In this document: positions 15,146 through 24,549 of the stretch, piece by piece
How positions within the stretch are numbered: position 1 is the stretch's first letter
How the letters are laid out: each line of letters starts with the position of its first letter
DNA from: Candidatus Gastranaerophilales bacterium
GTDB taxonomy: Bacteria; Cyanobacteriota; Vampirovibrionia; Gastranaerophilales; Gastranaerophilaceae
Direction of reading: 5' to 3'
Assembly: GCA_947624325.1 (NCBI GenBank)
Contig: CANQJT010000012.1
Span: 1-38,804, forward strand
Length of the DNA stretch: 38,804 bases
Notes under the pieces: generated by a model
What the model was told of the DNA's origin: nothing
Database searches by the model: none
Seen by the model: the letters and a program-made list of their open reading frames with translations, nothing else
Position numbers and translations under genes: made by a program

Positions 15146-16456
15146 ATGCCGAAAAAGTATATATATTTTGTTGATGTAACAAACAGAGACGGAGTACAAA
15201 CTTCAAGATTAGGTTTGGCAAAATTACAAAAGACCATAATAAATTTAATGCTTGATGATATAGGTGTAACTCAGTCAGAATTTGGGTTTCCTACAACAAA
15301 ACATGAAATAAACTATTTAAACGGAAATTTAGAACTTGTAGATAGAGGAGTTATCACTAAAACAAGATTATCAGGCTGGATGAGAGGAATTGAAGAGGAT
15401 GTTATTTTATCATTTCAAAATGTACCAAGATTAAAATACATAAACCTTTCGGTTTCTACATCAGACCAGATGATAAAAGGTAAATTCGGCGGTAAAAAGA
15501 CAAGAGAGGATATAATAAAATCAACAAATAAAGCATTAGATACCGCAATAGCATGCGGAGCTCAGGATATAGGTGTAAATGCTGAAGATGCTTCAAGAAG
15601 CGATATTGATTATTTAATAGATTTTGCACTTGAAGCAAAAAAACACGGAGCTAAAAAGTTCAGATATTGCGATACTTTAGGTTATGACGATCCGATAAGT
15701 GCTTATGAAAGAATATCAAAAATTGCTCAGGCAACACAAATGGATATTGAATTGCATTTTCATAATGACCTTGGAATGGCTGCCGGAAATTCCGTTATGG
15801 GTGCAAAAGCAGCTATTGATGCCGGAGTAAATGCTTATATTAATACTGCTATAAATGGTATGGGCGAACGAGCAGGCAATGCCGATTTAATTTCTTGCTT
15901 ATTGGGTGTTTTAAAGTCAAGCGGAATGCATGGCAAATATGAAATTGACCCAAATATAGATTTATCCAAAACCTGGAAGCTTGCAAAATATACATCTTAT
16001 GCTTTTAACGTTCCTATTCCTATCAACCAGCCTGCAACGGGAGCAAACGCATTTGCTCATGAGTCGGGAATTCACGCAGATGGGGCATTAAAAGACAGGT
16101 TGAACTACGAACTATATGCTTTTGAAGAACTCGGAAGAGGTGAACCTGAAATAGTTGAAACAGGAAGAATGATTACGACAGGTGAATACGGCGGTATTAA
16201 AGGGTTTAGAAATGTATATGAAAAAATGGAAATAGAATTTGCCGATGAAGATGAAGCAAGAAACATCCTTGAACTTGCAAGATACGCAAATGTACATACA
16301 CAAAAACCTTTAACTCAAAGTGAATTAAAATTTATATACTATTATCCTGATATTGCGGCAAAAATAATGACAGTAACACCTTATTATATGCCGACGGGAA
16401 GCTTGAAAAAGAGAATTGATAATAACTTTATCACACAGCCTCATTTATTTGTATAG
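15146..16456 (+). CDS. Homocitrate synthase-family enzyme, probable Re-citrate synthase
   Basis: 436 residues of the DRE-TIM metallolyase family (isopropylmalate, homocitrate and Re-citrate synthases), which condense acetyl-CoA with a 2-oxoacid. Seen: R14-D15 and Q18 in DVTNRDGVQTSR, metal ligands H204 and H206 in ELHFHNDLGMAAG, NGMGERAGNADL (about 237-248) and the ESGIHADG loop. There is no C-terminal leucine-feedback domain of LeuA type, since only about 80 residues follow. Downstream genes encode aconitase-type subunits and an isocitrate-type dehydrogenase, so oxaloacetate is the likely acceptor and citrate the product. Re-citrate synthases of Clostridium kluyveri and Dehalococcoides belong to this family and were first annotated as homocitrate synthase. 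Homocitrate synthase itself is the alternative. Confidence 0.7.
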   Translation: MPKKYIYFVDVTNRDGVQTSRLGLAKLQKTIINLMLDDIGVTQSEFGFPTTKHEINYLNGNLELVDRGVITKTRLSGWMRGIEEDVILSFQNVPRLKYINLSVSTSDQMIKGKFGGKKTREDIIKSTNKALDTAIACGAQDIGVNAEDASRSDIDYLIDFALEAKKHGAKKFRYCDTLGYDDPISAYERISKIAQATQMDIELHFHNDLGMAAGNSVMGAKAAIDAGVNAYINTAINGMGERAGNADLISCLLGVLKSSGMHGKYEIDPNIDLSKTWKLAKYTSYAFNVPIPINQPATGANAFAHESGIHADGALKDRLNYELYAFEELGRGEPEIVETGRMITTGEYGGIKGFRNVYEKMEIEFADEDEARNILELARYANVHTQKPLTQSELKFIYYYPDIAAKIMTVTPYYMPTGSLKKRIDNNFITQPHLFV

Positions 16457-16464
16457 GAGAGATT

Positions 16465-17718
16465 ATGGGACAAACAATAGCGGAAAAAATACTATCGGCT
16501 CACGCAGGTAAAAATGTAAAACCCGGCGAGCTAATTATATCCAAAATTGATGCGGTAATGGTTCAAGACGGAACAGGGCCTTTAGCTGTCAATGAATTTA
16601 AAAAATTAAACAAAACAAAATTATTTAATCCCGAAAGGACAATACTGTTTATCGACCATGCAGCGCCGAGTCCCAGAAAAGAACTTTCAAACTCGCACAG
16701 TGTTCTAAGAGATTTTGCAAAAGAATACGGTGCAGTATTATCTGAAGTCGGAGATGGTGTCTGCCACCAAAGATTAGTTGAAAGCTATATAAACCCAGGG
16801 GAAGTTCTCTTAGGTGCAGATTCGCATACTTGTACATCAGGTGCCTTGGGTGCTTTCGCTACTGGTGTAGGCTCAACTGATATTGCTGTTGTTATGGCGC
16901 TAGGGAAAACTTGGTTAAAAGTCCCTTCTACATATAAAATTGTACTTAAAGGCGAATTTCAAAAAGGAGTTTATGCAAAAGATTTAATACTTCACTTAAT
17001 AGGCTTAATCGGAGCAGACGGTGCTACTTATAAAGCATTGGAATTTACGGGTGACGGTGCAAAAAATATGCCTATGGCAGACAGATTTACAATATCAAAT
17101 ATGGCTGTTGAAGCAGGCGCTAAAGCTGGGCTTTTTGAAACGGATGAAAAAACTTATGAATATTTAAAAGAGCATAACAGAGCGGATAAATATAAAGAAA
17201 TAAAAGCAGACCCTGACGCAGTATATGAAAGAGTGATAGAAATTAATTTAAACGAAATAAAGCCGACTATTTCATGCCCGCATACGGTTGATAATACAAA
17301 AACAATAGATGAACTTGGCGAAGTAAAAGTAAATCAAGTATATATAGGAACATGTACAAACGGCAGGATAGAAGATTTAAGGATTGCCGCAAAAATTTTA
17401 AAAGGCAATAAAGTAAAAGAAGGTGTAAGACTGCTTGTAGCACCTGCTTCAAGAAAAGTATTTTTAGAAGCATTAAAGGAAGGATTAATTGAAACCTTTG
17501 TTGAAGCAGGAGCAGCGATAGTAACATCAGGCTGCGGAGCATGCGTAGGAGTACACGCAGGGATTTTAGGTGACGGCGAAGTTTGTCTTGCAACTCAAAA
17601 TAGAAATTTTAAAGGCAGAATGGGAAATACAGAAGGATTTATATATCTTGCATCGCCTGCAACAGCGGCATACAGTGCAATAAAAGGATATATAGCAGAT
17701 GTTAGGGAGGTCTTATAA
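16465..17718 (+). CDS. Aconitase/3-isopropylmalate dehydratase-type large subunit
   Basis: 417 residues, the length of the LeuC type-2 or homoaconitase large subunit. It should bind a 4Fe-4S cluster through C297 (IGTCTNGR), C357 and C360 (SGCGACVG). Other landmarks are GADSHTCTSGALGAFATGVG and MADRFTISNMAVEAGAKAG. It isomerises a tricarboxylate by dehydration and rehydration. The ATG is 8 nt after the previous stop, with a GGAGAG site. The last base of its stop codon is the first base of the small subunit ATG (TAATG). By context the substrate is probably citrate/isocitrate; sequence alone would also allow isopropylmalate or homocitrate. Confidence 0.85.
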   Translation: MGQTIAEKILSAHAGKNVKPGELIISKIDAVMVQDGTGPLAVNEFKKLNKTKLFNPERTILFIDHAAPSPRKELSNSHSVLRDFAKEYGAVLSEVGDGVCHQRLVESYINPGEVLLGADSHTCTSGALGAFATGVGSTDIAVVMALGKTWLKVPSTYKIVLKGEFQKGVYAKDLILHLIGLIGADGATYKALEFTGDGAKNMPMADRFTISNMAVEAGAKAGLFETDEKTYEYLKEHNRADKYKEIKADPDAVYERVIEINLNEIKPTISCPHTVDNTKTIDELGEVKVNQVYIGTCTNGRIEDLRIAAKILKGNKVKEGVRLLVAPASRKVFLEALKEGLIETFVEAGAAIVTSGCGACVGVHAGILGDGEVCLATQNRNFKGRMGNTEGFIYLASPATAAYSAIKGYIADVREVL

Positions 17719-18218
17719 TGGAATTAAAAGGAAAAGCATTTAAGTTTGGCGACGATATTTCAACAGACCATATAGCCCCCGGGAGATTATTTCATCTGCG
17801 TTCCAATTTGCCGGAGCTGGCAAAACACGTACTTGAAGATGCAGACCCCGAGTTTGCTTCAAAAATGAGTAAAGGCGATTTTGTTGTTGCTGGAAATAAC
17901 TTCGGCTTAGGTTCATCTCGTGAGCATGCCCCTCAAATAATTAAAATAGCAGGAGTTGGAGCGGTTTTAGCTAAAAGCTTTGCCAGAATTTTTTACCGCA
18001 ATGCAATAAATATAGGGCTTTTACTAATTGAATGCGATACCGATAAAATCGATGCAGGCGACGAGCTTGAAATAGACATAAAAGAAGGATATGTACATAA
18101 CATCACTAAAAACATAAAAATGCCTATTACTCCCCTGCCTGACGTAATGATTAAATTGTTAAACGAGGGCGGACTTATTGAACACATTAAAAAACACGGT
18201 GATTTTGACTTGGTTTAA
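17718..18218 (+). CDS. Aconitase/3-isopropylmalate dehydratase-type small subunit
   Basis: 166 residues, a swivel domain of the archaeal-type small subunit. Landmarks are KFGDDISTDHIAPGR and VVAGNNFGLGSSREHAP, with SFARIFYRNAINIGL. In isopropylmalate and homoaconitate enzymes the substrate loop after the TD motif is short (YLxT type). Here it reads RLFHLRSNLPELAKH, longer and different, and STDHIAPG is more like aconitase. This supports a non-leucine substrate but is not proof. It overlaps the large subunit by 1 nt, as expected for a heterodimer. Confidence 0.85.
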   Translation: MELKGKAFKFGDDISTDHIAPGRLFHLRSNLPELAKHVLEDADPEFASKMSKGDFVVAGNNFGLGSSREHAPQIIKIAGVGAVLAKSFARIFYRNAINIGLLLIECDTDKIDAGDELEIDIKEGYVHNITKNIKMPITPLPDVMIKLLNEGGLIEHIKKHGDFDLV

Positions 18219-18227
18219 GGAGATAAA

Positions 18228-19223
18228 ATGCAGACTGTAACATTAATTCCCGGGGACGGGATAGGGCCTGAAATAACAGAATCGGTAGTTAAGATACTAC
18301 AATCGGCAGGTGCTGAAATTACTTGGGATATACAAAGTGCAGGTGCTGACGTTATAGAAAAAGAAGGTACACCATTACCTGATAGAGTTATTGAATCAAT
18401 AAAAAAGAACAAAGTAGCATTAAAAGCCCCCGTTACAACACCTATAGGAAAAGGGTTCAGAAGTGTTAATGTTCAGCTGCGCAAGGCTCTTGACCTTTAT
18501 GCAAATCTGCGTCCGTGCAAAAATATAGACGGGATAAAAACAAGATTTGATAATGTTGATTTGGTAATAGTTCGTGAAAATACAGAAGACTTATACGCAG
18601 GTATTGAAAGACAAGTTGATGAAGATACGGCGGAAAGTATAAAAATAATTACAAGAAAAGCTTCTTTAAGAATTGCTGAATTTGCATTTGACTATGCGGT
18701 TAAAAATAACAGAAAACAAGTAACTGCAGTATCAAAAGCAAACATCTGCAAGTTATCAGACGGATTATTTTTAAACTGTGCAAGAGAAATTTCTCAAAAA
18801 TATCCGCAAATAGAATATAAAGAAATTTTAGTTGATAACTTATGTATGCAATTAGTCCAAAATCCCGAAAAATTTGATGTTCTTGTACTTCCAAATCTTT
18901 ATGGTGATATTGTTTCAGACTTATGTGCAGGTTTGGTTGGCGGTCTTGGAATAGCACAAGGTGCAAATATAGGGTTAAATGCCGCAGTATTTGAACCTGT
19001 TCATGGCAGTGCTCCCGATATAAAAGGTCAAAATAAAGCAAATCCTACCGCTTTATTGCTTTCTGCCATAGAAATGCTCAAACATATTAATCAAAATAAT
19101 ACTGCAGAAAAAATTAAAAAAGCTTTATATAAAACCATAAAAGAAGGTAATTTTTTAACGGCGGACTTAGGGGGAAATTCTTCAACAAAAGAATATACCA
19201 ATGCTATAATTAATAATTTATAA
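18228..19223 (+). CDS. NAD-type isocitrate dehydrogenase
   Basis: 331 residues of the beta-decarboxylating dehydrogenase family, oxidising and decarboxylating a 2-hydroxyacid. The substrate helix reads FRSVNVQLRKALDLYANLRP, with S79, N81 and R85 at the places of the isocitrate-contacting Ser and Asn of known isocitrate dehydrogenases. Isopropylmalate dehydrogenases have hydrophobic residues there. The cofactor loop HGSAPDIKGQNKANP has Asp-Ile, the NAD-type pair, not the Lys-Tyr of NADP enzymes. RENTEDLYAGIE and the metal-site LYGDIVSDLCAGLVGG are intact. AGGAGAT precedes the ATG. As the last gene of the four-gene set it would yield 2-oxoglutarate for glutamate synthesis. Confidence 0.85.
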   Translation: MQTVTLIPGDGIGPEITESVVKILQSAGAEITWDIQSAGADVIEKEGTPLPDRVIESIKKNKVALKAPVTTPIGKGFRSVNVQLRKALDLYANLRPCKNIDGIKTRFDNVDLVIVRENTEDLYAGIERQVDEDTAESIKIITRKASLRIAEFAFDYAVKNNRKQVTAVSKANICKLSDGLFLNCAREISQKYPQIEYKEILVDNLCMQLVQNPEKFDVLVLPNLYGDIVSDLCAGLVGGLGIAQGANIGLNAAVFEPVHGSAPDIKGQNKANPTALLLSAIEMLKHINQNNTAEKIKKALYKTIKEGNFLTADLGGNSSTKEYTNAIINNL

Positions 19224-19311
19224 ATATTAACATTCATTTACATAAATTAAATTTTTCTAAAGTTAATATCAAAAATGCCGATATATTAATTAAATATGAA
19301 GGAAAGGTATT

Positions 19312-21255
19312 ATGGATATTAACAGTATTAAATCCGAATTTAGAAATTACATAGTCCAAAAACAAATTGAAGAAAATCCTGATGGGAATATTGATTACAA
19401 TGTAAGTATATTCAGATATGCTGCAGAATTTAAGGAATTTTTAGGTGATAAATATAATATTTTACCTTCTGCAATAGATATTAATGACCTTGATAATTTA
19501 GAATTAGACGGAAATAATATTGTAATTGGCGATAACGAAGAAGCTGCAGTTAATAATGAAAATATGCAAGCTTTAGATAATGAAGATTTAGCTAATGATG
19601 AATTTATTGAAACTGATAATAATGCAGAAATGCCTGCAACAGAAGATTTTATCAATGAATTTTTTACAGATGAAAATGTCAGAAATTTTTCTGATTTAGA
19701 CGGTAACGGTGATTTAACGGAAGATGAAATAAGGGCTGTATTAAAGTCAATCAGCGGAAAAGACGGAAATATTAACGATATTTCCATTGAAGATTTAGCT
19801 GCATTATATGGAATTTTATACCCTGAAGCAAAAGAGGAAACTGATGAAATTGTAAACAATACTGACTTAAGCTCAGATAATTTTATCAGTGATAATATAC
19901 AAACTTCAAACAAATCATATCCGGCAGGTAATGTAGCGAAAAATGAAACAGGAAATTTCCAAGCGAACGTATCACAACCTGTTCAGGAAAATTTAAAGAC
20001 TAAAACATTAGACGATATGACATATGATGAATTAGTTGATGCACAATCACTAGCTCAAGCTGATTATATCAATGCAAATAACGAATTAACAGATATTATG
20101 AACGGGAATAATATAGATCTGTTAAGAGAAAAAGCTCAAGTTCAACAGTTATATGATACCTATGAAGAAGAATTAGAAAAACTTGATGAAGAAGAAGCTA
20201 AAAAATTAAATGAATTTAAAACTTCTATTGACTTAAAAGAACAAGAAATTGATAAAAAAGATATTGAAATAACTAATCAGGAATTCGTTGTCAGAAATAC
20301 AAAAAGCGAATATGAACAAGCAGTACAGTCAAGAGAAAGTATTGAAGGTTCAATATCCGAATTACAAGGTTCTTTATCAGGAGCAACAGACGAAGAAACA
20401 GCCCAAATTCAAGCAATGATTTCCGCATTAAATACGCAGTTAGAAGCTGCAAAAGCTGCTGAATCAGCGGCCGAAAAATTGTGGCATGAGTCTGAAGAAA
20501 AATTGAACAGTCTTAAAGAAGAAAAATCCGGTCTTGAAAATGAATTGACTGATATAAATAACCAAAAAGCAGAATGGGAAACCGATCTGGCTCAAAAATA
20601 TCCTGAAATCCAAGAATATATGGATAAGTACAATGAAGCAAATACTCAATATGAAACGGACAAAGCAAATGCAATTTCTGCTGCACAAGATACCGTAAAT
20701 GAACTTTCAGACTATCTTGCAGAAATTGAAAGTCACATAAATAATTATGAAACAGATGATAAAAAATCCGAAGCAATTTCAAAAGTTTTAGATGAACTTG
20801 GAATAAATACATATAAAGACGACCAAAACGGAACAAGTGCTGATTACAACAAGAAACTCGCAAATGCGATACTTAAAGCCGCAAAAAGTTATGTAGGCGG
20901 AAATACTAAATCAACAGGATACTGTGCAAGAGGAGTTCGTGAAGCATTAGAAGAAGCTTTTGGTGTCGGTAATTATGGATTATTTTCGGGTGATGCATAT
21001 GAGTGGGCAGATTACTTTAATAGCGAAAAAGATACCTGGGCAAACATAACAGGGGACTACAAAAGTGCATCTGATTTACAGAACTTACCTGCAGGCGCAA
21101 TTGTTGTATGGAGTAAATACAATGGAGGACAATACGGACACATTTGTATTGCAGATGGCAAAGGCGGTGAATACAGCGACTTTTACAGGTCTAAGATAAT
21201 TACAAGTTTTGCCGATAAAGGCGGAACATATCAAGTTTTCATTCCAAAAGAATAA
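19312..21255 (+). CDS. EF-hand, coiled-coil and C-terminal cysteine-peptidase-like protein
   Basis: 647 residues, not recognised as a named family. The N-terminus lacks a signal peptide. Residues 128-139 (DLDGNGDLTEDE) match the EF-hand calcium loop exactly, and a looser second loop, GKDGNINDISIEDL, follows. Residues about 240-505 are long coiled coil (Glu/Lys/Leu-rich). The last ~115 residues look like a CHAP or NlpC/P60-type domain, with C538 in GYCARGVREALE and H610 in QYGHICIADGKGG, spaced as a Cys-His dyad. Such domains usually cut peptidoglycan peptides, so a calcium-influenced wall hydrolase exported by a non-Sec route is possible. It stands alone, with a ribosome-binding site AAGGAAAGG, and ends at a bidirectional terminator. 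Confidence 0.6.
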   Translation: MDINSIKSEFRNYIVQKQIEENPDGNIDYNVSIFRYAAEFKEFLGDKYNILPSAIDINDLDNLELDGNNIVIGDNEEAAVNNENMQALDNEDLANDEFIETDNNAEMPATEDFINEFFTDENVRNFSDLDGNGDLTEDEIRAVLKSISGKDGNINDISIEDLAALYGILYPEAKEETDEIVNNTDLSSDNFISDNIQTSNKSYPAGNVAKNETGNFQANVSQPVQENLKTKTLDDMTYDELVDAQSLAQADYINANNELTDIMNGNNIDLLREKAQVQQLYDTYEEELEKLDEEEAKKLNEFKTSIDLKEQEIDKKDIEITNQEFVVRNTKSEYEQAVQSRESIEGSISELQGSLSGATDEETAQIQAMISALNTQLEAAKAAESAAEKLWHESEEKLNSLKEEKSGLENELTDINNQKAEWETDLAQKYPEIQEYMDKYNEANTQYETDKANAISAAQDTVNELSDYLAEIESHINNYETDDKKSEAISKVLDELGINTYKDDQNGTSADYNKKLANAILKAAKSYVGGNTKSTGYCARGVREALEEAFGVGNYGLFSGDAYEWADYFNSEKDTWANITGDYKSASDLQNLPAGAIVVWSKYNGGQYGHICIADGKGGEYSDFYRSKIITSFADKGGTYQVFIPKE

Positions 21256-21290
21256 AAAAAAGAGCTTATCAAATGATAAGCTCTTTTTTT
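21254..21290. terminator. Bidirectional rho-independent terminator
   Basis: A perfect stem (AAAAAAAAGAGCTTATC, loop AAA, GATAAGCTCTTTTTTTT) with T runs in both directions separates the plus-strand EF-hand gene from the convergent oadB gene. Confidence 0.95.
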
Positions 21291-21303
21291 ATATATAATT
21301 AAC

Positions 21304-22491
21304 CTAGTGTGGGATAATTGAAAGCAAAACACCTGCAGCAACAGCTGAACCGATAACACCTGCAACATTCGGACCCATTGCATGCATCAATAAGAAGTTT
21401 TGAGGATTAGCCTCTAACCCGACTTTATTAGATACACGAGCTGCCATAGGAACAGCAGAAACACCGGCTGAACCGATTAACGGATTAATTTTTTCCTTAA
21501 GGAATAAATTCATAATCTTTGCCATTATAACACCTGCTGCCGTTGCCAAAGAGAATGCGATAATACCCAAGAACAATATTTTTAATGTTTCAACGGTTAA
21601 GAAATGGTCTGCCTGAAGTTTTGAGCCGACAGTCAAACCTAAAAATATTGTAACGATATTAATTAAAGCATTTTGCATTGTATCTGAAAGTCTATCTGTA
21701 ACTCCGCATTCCTTGCATAAGTTACCAAAGGTCAATGCCCCGACTAAAGGACATGCTGAAGGTAAAAAGATTAAACAAAGAATTAATACGACCAGAGGAA
21801 ATACAATTTTTTCACGTTTTGAGACTTCTCTTAACTGAGTCATTTGTATTTTACGTTCTTCTTTAGTCGTTAACAATTTCATAATAGGCGGTTGAATAAC
21901 AGGGACTAATGCCATATATGAATATGCTGCAACCGCAATTGAGCCCAACAATTCCTGTTTTAATTTAGTTGTAACATAAATAGAAGTAGGGCCGTCAGCA
22001 CCGCCGATAATTCCTATCGAGCCTGCAGCCTGCATATCAAATCCGAGAACCAATGCAAGCAATAATGCACCGAATATACCAAATTGAGCGGCACCGCCCA
22101 ATAATAATGTTTTAGGGTTTGCTATCAACGGACCAAAGTCTGTCATAGCACCTACCCCCATAAATATAATTAACGGGAATAATCCTTTATCTATACCTGC
22201 TGCAAAGATAATACCTAAAAATCCGTTCGGCCCTGCTATTTCTTCACCTAAAGGCATAGGAATATTTGATAAAATACCGCCGAATGCAATCGGTACAAGA
22301 AGCAACGGTTCAAATTGCTTTTTAATACCAAGCCAAAGAAGAAAACAGCATATTAATATCATTAACGGCTGGCCGAAATGAGTTAAAAATTGTTCAACAC
22401 CCGTGCCTTCAACCTGTGATTGGGCTGTCCTTATAAAATTACAGATACCTGTAGAGTTCCAAAGTGATATTAATCCTTCAAGTAATTGCAT
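21304..22491 (-). CDS. oadB: Oxaloacetate decarboxylase beta subunit (Na+ pump)
   Basis: 395 residues, about 10 membrane segments. This subunit decarboxylates carboxybiotin and couples it to Na+ export. The family's two signature regions are present: [18 protein letters not shown], carrying the key Asp, and [18 protein letters not shown], plus [20 protein letters not shown] near the end. It is the last gene of birA-oadG-oadA-oadB, starting 8 nt after the oadA stop. The same family also serves methylmalonyl-CoA and glutaconyl-CoA decarboxylases, so the substrate is set by the alpha subunit. Confidence 0.95.
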   Translation of the reverse strand: MQLLEGLISLWNSTGICNFIRTAQSQVEGTGVEQFLTHFGQPLMILICCFLLWLGIKKQFEPLLLVPIAFGGILSNIPMPLGEEIAGPNGFLGIIFAAGIDKGLFPLIIFMGVGAMTDFGPLIANPKTLLLGGAAQFGIFGALLLALVLGFDMQAAGSIGIIGGADGPTSIYVTTKLKQELLGSIAVAAYSYMALVPVIQPPIMKLLTTKEERKIQMTQLREVSKREKIVFPLVVLILCLIFLPSACPLVGALTFGNLCKECGVTDRLSDTMQNALINIVTIFLGLTVGSKLQADHFLTVETLKILFLGIIAFSLATAAGVIMAKIMNLFLKEKINPLIGSAGVSAVPMAARVSNKVGLEANPQNFLLMHAMGPNVAGVIGSAVAAGVLLSIIPH

Positions 22492-22499
22492 AATACCTC

Positions 22500-24299
22500 C
22501 TAACCTACAGTAGCCATAACTTGACCTGATTGAACTTTATCGCCCTGTCCTACGGAAATTGAATTTAAAGTACCTGCAACAGGTGAAGTAATCGGAGTTT
22601 CCATTTTCATTGCTTCAATGACAAGTATTTCTTCATTTTCAGCAACCGTATCACCTACATGTTTAAGTACTCTAAGTACAGCACCGGGCATCGGAGCTTT
22701 AACTTCCGTGCCTTCTGCATTACCTTGTGCATGTGATAATTCTTCGATTCCGTCAGTAATATCAACTGTATATTCTTTTCCGTTTACAACTGCTATACCA
22801 TTTTGAAGTTTAACGGCAAACTTTTTACCGTTTACTTTTACGGTACAACCTTCTGAATTTGAACAAGTAACAGCTGCCGCTTCAGCCTTAGCAGGTTCAT
22901 TTTTTCTTACTCCGATTGTTCCGTGACCTTGTAAGAAAGCAATACCCTTCTCTTTGCATGCTGCTGCTATAAATATATTTTCTTCTGTTTGTTCTAACCC
23001 TGCATCAGCAAGCATTTTCTTAGCAGGTTCAATACCTTTATTCGGATCTTTATCATTTAAGTCAAGAACGGTTTCGGTTGTAGGTGCAAGTCCTAATTGT
23101 TCTGATGCTTCTTTTATAACTTCAGCATCAGGTTCACAAGGAGTTTTACCAAAATACCCGAGAACCATCTTTCCGTAGCCTTCAGTCATTTTTTTCCAAG
23201 GTCCGAACATTACATTTGCGTATGCCTGCTGGAAGTAGAACTGAGAAACTGGAGTAACTGATGTAGCAAATCCGCCTTTTTCAACTACTTCTTTCATGGC
23301 AGCAACAACTTCAGGGAATCTGTCCATTGTTCCGTTATCTCTCATCATTTGAGTATTAGCGGTTAACGCACCTCCCGGGAGCGGTGAAGATATAATTACC
23401 GGGTTTACTGCCAATGCTTCAGGAGGCATAAAGTAATCTTTCATACATTCTTTAAATATTTCTTCGGTTTCGAGTATTTTTTCAATATCAATACCCAAAT
23501 CATATTCGGTTCCCTTTAATGCGTGCCACATAGAAACGATATCAGGCTGAGCAGTACCTCCCGATACAGGCTTCATAGAAAGATCAATACCGTCTGCACC
23601 GCCATCTAAAGCAGCTCTATATGCTAAAAGCCCTGTTCCTGCAGTTTCATGCGAATGAAATCTTATATGAGCATCGGGACCAAGGATTTCTCTTGTTCTT
23701 TTTACTGTTTCATATACTTTTTGAGGTGCTGAAGTACCTGATGCATCTTTAAATGCCAACGATGTAAAAGGAATACCTGCATCAAGAATAGAACGAAGTA
23801 CTCTTTCATAAAATGCAACATCATGAGCGCCTTTACATCCTATAGGAAGTTCCATCATTGTAATTGTAACTTCGTGATTTAAACCGTTATCAACAATACA
23901 TTGACCTGAGTATATTAAATTATTAACATCATTTAAAGCATCAAAGTTTCTGATTGTAGTCATACCGTGTTTTTTAAACATTTTTGCATGAAGATTAATT
24001 ATGTCACGAGGTTGAGAATCAAGTCCTACAACATTTACACCTCTTGCTAATGTTTGTAAATTAATATCAGGACCAACGGTTTTTCTGATTGTATCCATCA
24101 TATCAAATGCATTTTCATTGCAATAAAATATCGGTGATTGAAATCTTGCTCCGCCGCCGACTTCAAAATGTTTCAAACCTGCCGCAACTGCTGCTTCCAA
24201 AGCAGGTAAAAAGTCTTTTGTGAATACTCTTGCACCATATACGGATTGAAAACCGTCACGAAAAGAAGTATCCATTACTTTAATTTGTTTCATTGTCAT
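22500..24299 (-). CDS. oadA: Oxaloacetate decarboxylase alpha subunit (carboxyltransferase plus biotin carrier)
   Basis: 599 residues, full length. The N-terminal carboxyltransferase TIM barrel begins [17 protein letters not shown] and has metal-ligand HSHETAG and the carbamylated-lysine region FKDASGT. A PYC/OADA-type conserved domain (about 300-470) follows, then a linker and a biotinyl domain with EAMKMETPI near residues 565-573 (Lys biotinylated). It transfers the carboxyl group of oxaloacetate to biotin, giving pyruvate. The second Met (24293) is an equally possible start; the first has GAGG 8 nt upstream. The linker is comparatively short and rich in Gly/Asn rather than Pro/Ala. Confidence 0.95.
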   Translation of the reverse strand: MTMKQIKVMDTSFRDGFQSVYGARVFTKDFLPALEAAVAAGLKHFEVGGGARFQSPIFYCNENAFDMMDTIRKTVGPDINLQTLARGVNVVGLDSQPRDIINLHAKMFKKHGMTTIRNFDALNDVNNLIYSGQCIVDNGLNHEVTITMMELPIGCKGAHDVAFYERVLRSILDAGIPFTSLAFKDASGTSAPQKVYETVKRTREILGPDAHIRFHSHETAGTGLLAYRAALDGGADGIDLSMKPVSGGTAQPDIVSMWHALKGTEYDLGIDIEKILETEEIFKECMKDYFMPPEALAVNPVIISSPLPGGALTANTQMMRDNGTMDRFPEVVAAMKEVVEKGGFATSVTPVSQFYFQQAYANVMFGPWKKMTEGYGKMVLGYFGKTPCEPDAEVIKEASEQLGLAPTTETVLDLNDKDPNKGIEPAKKMLADAGLEQTEENIFIAAACKEKGIAFLQGHGTIGVRKNEPAKAEAAAVTCSNSEGCTVKVNGKKFAVKLQNGIAVVNGKEYTVDITDGIEELSHAQGNAEGTEVKAPMPGAVLRVLKHVGDTVAENEEILVIEAMKMETPITSPVAGTLNSISVGQGDKVQSGQVMATVG

Positions 24300-24327
24300 T
24301 TCCTTTTCCTCATATATTTACTAATAA

Positions 24328-24549
24328 TTACTTTCTGTATTTTGCTGCCGCAATAGCAATTGCCAATTCGACATCATTATTTACCGCTCTGTCTGATACA
24401 GGTATTGCAGTTTTTACTTCGACGGGAAATAATTTATTTAAGTATGCAATAATTTTCCCCATAATACTAACGGCAATCCATAGAATAACAAGAAACGAAA
24501 AAACCGTTCCCATACCTGCCGCCATAAGTGTTAAACCTTCATTTAACAT
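24328..24549 (-). CDS. oadG: Oxaloacetate decarboxylase gamma subunit
   Basis: 73 residues: an N-terminal membrane helix (LTLMAAGMGTVFSFLVILWI) and a soluble tail ending NNDVELAIAIAAAKYRK. This is the usual OadG/MmdD-type plan, in which the single-pass subunit joins alpha to beta and stabilises the complex. The conserved tail (VAAIAAA-like) is present. It overlaps birA by 7 nt upstream and precedes oadA by 28 nt. Confidence 0.9.
   Translation of the reverse strand: MLNEGLTLMAAGMGTVFSFLVILWIAVSIMGKIIAYLNKLFPVEVKTAIPVSDRAVNNDVELAIAIAAAKYRK

Noticed and set aside
17267-17593. Leu-rich 108-codon minus frame opposite the aconitase-type large subunit
   Set aside because: Shadow of a well-conserved gene; composition is the reverse complement of Lys/Glu/Ala-rich coding sequence.
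15146-19223. Leucine biosynthesis (leuA-leuC-leuD-leuB)
   Set aside because: The dehydrogenase has isocitrate-type Ser and Asn and no isopropylmalate-type hydrophobic pocket, and the synthase lacks the LeuA regulatory domain.
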